From: Bacteroidota bacterium
Lineage (GTDB): Bacteria; Bacteroidota; Bacteroidia; Flavobacteriales; Crocinitomicaceae
DNA length: 6,565 bases
Direction of reading: 5' to 3'
NCBI GenBank assembly: GCA_029558435.1
Contig: JAKQEZ010000515.1
Location: forward strand, 1 to 6,565
The notes under the pieces were generated by a model. The model did no database searches and was not told the DNA's origin. It worked only from the letters and a program-made list of their open reading frames with translations. Positions within the stretch are counted from its first letter, which is position 1, and each line of letters opens with the position of its first letter. Of the stretch, positions 5,248 to 6,565 are shown piece after piece. A program made the translations under genes and the position numbers.

Positions 5248-5447
5248 ATGCAGACAGACCACACAACCGTTAAAGGAACAATCGGGGGACATTGTTTACG
5301 TTGTTTGCTACAATAGACGTACAGGACTACGTTAAAACCGCAGTTCTTGCCTGTGTAGGTGCAGTGGTGAGCTTTGTTATTTCTAAATCCTTAAAATGGT
5401 GTTGGGATTGGCTTCGTAAAAAGAAGTCAGCCAAAAGCAACAAGTAA
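5248..5447 (+). pseudogene. Holin-like small membrane protein, frame broken at a G-run
   Basis: From the ATG at 5248 the frame reads MQTDHTTVKGTIGG and then stops early (22 codons). One base out of phase, a long coherent frame runs to the TAA at 5445: TLFTLFATIDVQDYVKTAVL, then a membrane segment (about residues 31-48, ACVGAVVSFVISKSL) and a Trp-rich basic tail (KWCWDWLRKKKSAKSNK). The break falls at the run of five G (5284-5288). One extra G would restore a 66-residue protein with one membrane helix and a basic cytoplasmic tail. Coherence of both parts and the terminator three bases after the TAA argue that the gene is real. It is a frameshift mutation, a homopolymer sequencing error, or a slippage-controlled gene. 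A start at the in-frame TTG (5292) is less likely. The GTIGGTL opening fits small membrane proteins of this phylum; function unknown. Confidence 0.65.
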
Positions 5448-5450
5448 AGG

Positions 5451-5482
5451 AAACGCCCGAGAAATCGGGCGTTTTTGTTTTT
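5451..5482 (+). terminator. Intrinsic terminator of the small-protein operon
   Basis: AAACGCCCGA (5451-5460), loop GAAA, TCGGGCGTTT (5465-5474): a 10-bp stem followed by TTTTTGTTTTT. It lies three bases after the last stop codon. The convergent gene on the minus strand ends at 5483, and the stem may serve it too, though with a weaker T-tract on that side. Confidence 0.92.
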
Positions 5483-5890
5483 CTATCTTACCAAACTCCG
5501 TAAAAAAGATGTTTTTAATAGGCTTATTTGCTTGGATTTTTTCAAAAACTCCTGCTCTTTTTTTTGAAAATCAAATAATACAGAAATGTGTTCTTGAATG
5601 GCTGACAAAATACGCTCTTGTGCTTTTTGCTTGATGATTTTTTCTAAATCACGGATACGGATAAAGGGAATAACTGAACCGATTAGCTGATACTCGATTT
5701 CCTTACTTTGCCACAGGGCAAACAACAACCAATACATTTTTTGTTTTTCGTTTTCCGTCGGACAAGTACATACAAAACAGTTCGGACAAGGCTCATTCAT
5801 CGGCTTTCCGCTGTTTAATCCACGGTTTAGGATAAAAAAGGAATGTTTTTCTGTTTTCATTCCCTGACGATAGGTTTTTAATTGAAACAT
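5483..5890 (-). CDS. DUF6943-like protein of Bacteroidota mobile elements
   Basis: A 135-residue protein. The signature is RGLNSGKPMNEPCPNCFV (residues 23-40), giving a CPNC pair (C35, C38) followed by C41 and C43, a plausible metal-binding or redox knuckle. It continues with an aromatic segment (YWLLFALWQSKEIEYQLIGSVIPFIRIRDLEKI, 53-85) and ends in a charged helical tail, possibly coiled coil (KKEQEFLKKSKQISLLK, 110-126). I associate the GLNSGKP/PCPNCF motif with DUF6943, found on integrative elements of this phylum; its role is unknown. It is convergent with the small-protein operon. The ATG at 5890 is first in frame; an internal Met at residue 11 is an alternative. The promoter is not obvious. 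Confidence 0.8.
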   Translation of the reverse strand: MFQLKTYRQGMKTEKHSFFILNRGLNSGKPMNEPCPNCFVCTCPTENEKQKMYWLLFALWQSKEIEYQLIGSVIPFIRIRDLEKIIKQKAQERILSAIQEHISVLFDFQKKEQEFLKKSKQISLLKTSFLRSLVR

Positions 5891-6177
5891 AATTATCGGT
5901 TTAAAAATTATGTTCCTGTCGCTTCGCTCCGCATAATTATTCCAAAAGAAAGAGAGAAAAAAAACGACTAAAAAGCCGAAAAAAAAGAAAAAAGAAAGCC
6001 CATTTTTCAGGGATTGGATGAACTGGATGCAAGGTTTTTGCTATAAAAAATACTACCCGACTTCTGAATTGAAAATTGATAGTTGAAAATTAAAATGAAG
6101 CATAACAACGGTATTAAAAGTAGGAAACAGAAACTGAGGGGTGGAGATTTTTTTAGCAAAACCCGTAGGGCTTGACC
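5891..6177. other. Gene-free AT- and purine-rich stretch
   Basis: No convincing gene. AATTATG (5906-5912) and CATAATT (5932-5938) form an inverted repeat around a GCTTCGCTCCG core just upstream of the DUF6943-like gene. A nearly all-purine tract follows (5944-5998), made of A-runs with scattered G. TTGAAAATT occurs twice (6069-6077 and 6083-6091). Minus-strand frames here are low-complexity and overlap the promoter at 6178, so I do not accept them. Confidence 0.5.
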
Positions 6178-6208
6178 TTGCAGAAAGGAAAGACAAGCTC
6201 TATCTTTG
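6178..6208 (+). promoter_or_regulatory. Rightward promoter for a gene beyond the window
   Basis: TTG (6178-6180), 20 bases, TATCTTTG (6201-6208) match the -33/-7 pattern. GCTTG (6170-6174) and CAAGC (6194-6198) are inverted copies flanking and overlapping this region and could be an operator. The transcript would start near 6215 and has no convincing gene for at least 250 bases, so a long leader or a non-coding RNA is likely. Confidence 0.6.
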
Positions 6209-6351
6209 CTTTCATTTTTTATTTTTGATAAACCCAAAATCAACGTGAATCTAAAGTATTTTTATAGAAAGCTATTATACAAATTTCACCGTATTTCAGA
6301 TTAAATAAAAGAAAAGGTAAAACAGCCTTGAGCCGTGCTTTGGAAAAACGA

Positions 6352-6443
6352 AAAGAAGCCGTTTAAAATCATCATTATTCAAGAAAAAACTAACCTCATC
6401 AACGAAATTTTTAACAATTATAATAATCTTCATCGGCTTCTTT
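6352..6443 (+). repeat. Long-range 10-bp inverted repeat in the presumed leader
   Basis: AAAGAAGCCG (6352-6361) and CGGCTTCTTT (6434-6443) are perfect complements 72 bases apart. Both lie downstream of the promoter at 6178, so the RNA could close a large hairpin over an AT-rich loop. No T-tract follows; a leader structure or antisense-type RNA is possible. Confidence 0.5.
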
Positions 6444-6450
6444 GAGTGTG

Positions 6451-6565
6451 GGAAGCAAGTGGAATGAATGCCAAGCGGAAAGCAATGGAGATTGGCTGAA
6501 TGGAACGTAGCGAGCCGACTGCGAGTTGAGCGAGGGGGAAAGCAGGAAATGGACAAGGATTGGAC
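6451..6565. repeat. Purine-rich GGAAAGCA-type short repeats at the right edge
   Basis: GGAAGCAAGTGGA (6451-6463), GGAAAGCAATGGA (6477-6489) and GGAAAGCAGGAAATGGA (6537-6553) are imperfect copies of one word. Between them GCGAG occurs three times (6510, 6521, 6530). A plus-strand frame from ATG 6468 stays open to the edge (about 32 codons) but its composition simply mirrors these repeats, so I do not call it a gene. Confidence 0.45.

Noticed and set aside
6007..6243. 78-codon minus-strand frame with a hydrophobic middle
   Set aside because: It runs across the rightward promoter at 6178-6208 and is low-complexity, Ser/Leu/Ile-rich translation of AT-rich DNA.
6296..6556. 86-codon minus-strand frame
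   Set aside because: It spans the inverted repeat and the purine-rich repeat block; the composition is that expected from those repeats and no domain is visible.
6468..6565. Partial plus-strand gene open to the right edge
   Set aside because: Only about 32 codons, beginning right after a stop, with residues that follow the local GGAAAGCA and GCGAG repeats.

Overview
The window looks like a member of the Bacteroidota, most likely Flavobacteriia or a close relative. It is AT-rich, has almost no Shine-Dalgarno sequences, uses A-rich leaders before start codons, and several intergenic regions carry the phylum-specific promoter pattern (a -33 TTG about 18-20 bases before a -7 TAnnTTTG). Several proteins also resemble families I know mainly from this phylum.

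The left third (1 to about 2980) reads as ordinary chromosome. A leftward unit holds a GT-B glycosyltransferase translationally coupled (ATGA overlap) to the 5' end of a hisH-like amidotransferase gene. That pairing suggests a surface-polysaccharide locus rather than histidine synthesis. Diverging from it is a membrane-anchored neutral zinc metallopeptidase of the YpfJ family, with its own promoter and a cluster of ATATCAA-type half-sites. After it come about 400 bases of intergenic DNA with three copies of a roughly 105-base repeat, the last two in tandem.

At 2952-2998 there is a strong terminator hairpin followed by a segment that looks like the 3' end of a minus-strand tRNA gene (T-stem 3' arm plus acceptor strand) without the rest of the tRNA. 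I read this as the distal attachment junction of an integrated element that extends rightward out of the window. From about 3000 on, everything has mobile-element character: a small HTH-like gene (minus), a rightward operon of small unknown genes (3653-5447) closed by a textbook terminator, a convergent DUF6943-like gene (minus), and about 670 bases of AT- and purine-rich DNA with a good rightward promoter and a long-range hairpin but no convincing gene.

The most interesting part is the rightward operon. It encodes a 249-residue protein of unknown function, an 88-residue double-hydrophobic protein, two tandem paralogues of 69 and 68 residues with a conserved, covarying hairpin before each, and a holin-like small membrane protein whose frame is broken at a G-run. 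The compact layout of hydrophobic and charged small proteins suggests one cooperating membrane-associated module. Its function cannot be deduced from sequence alone.
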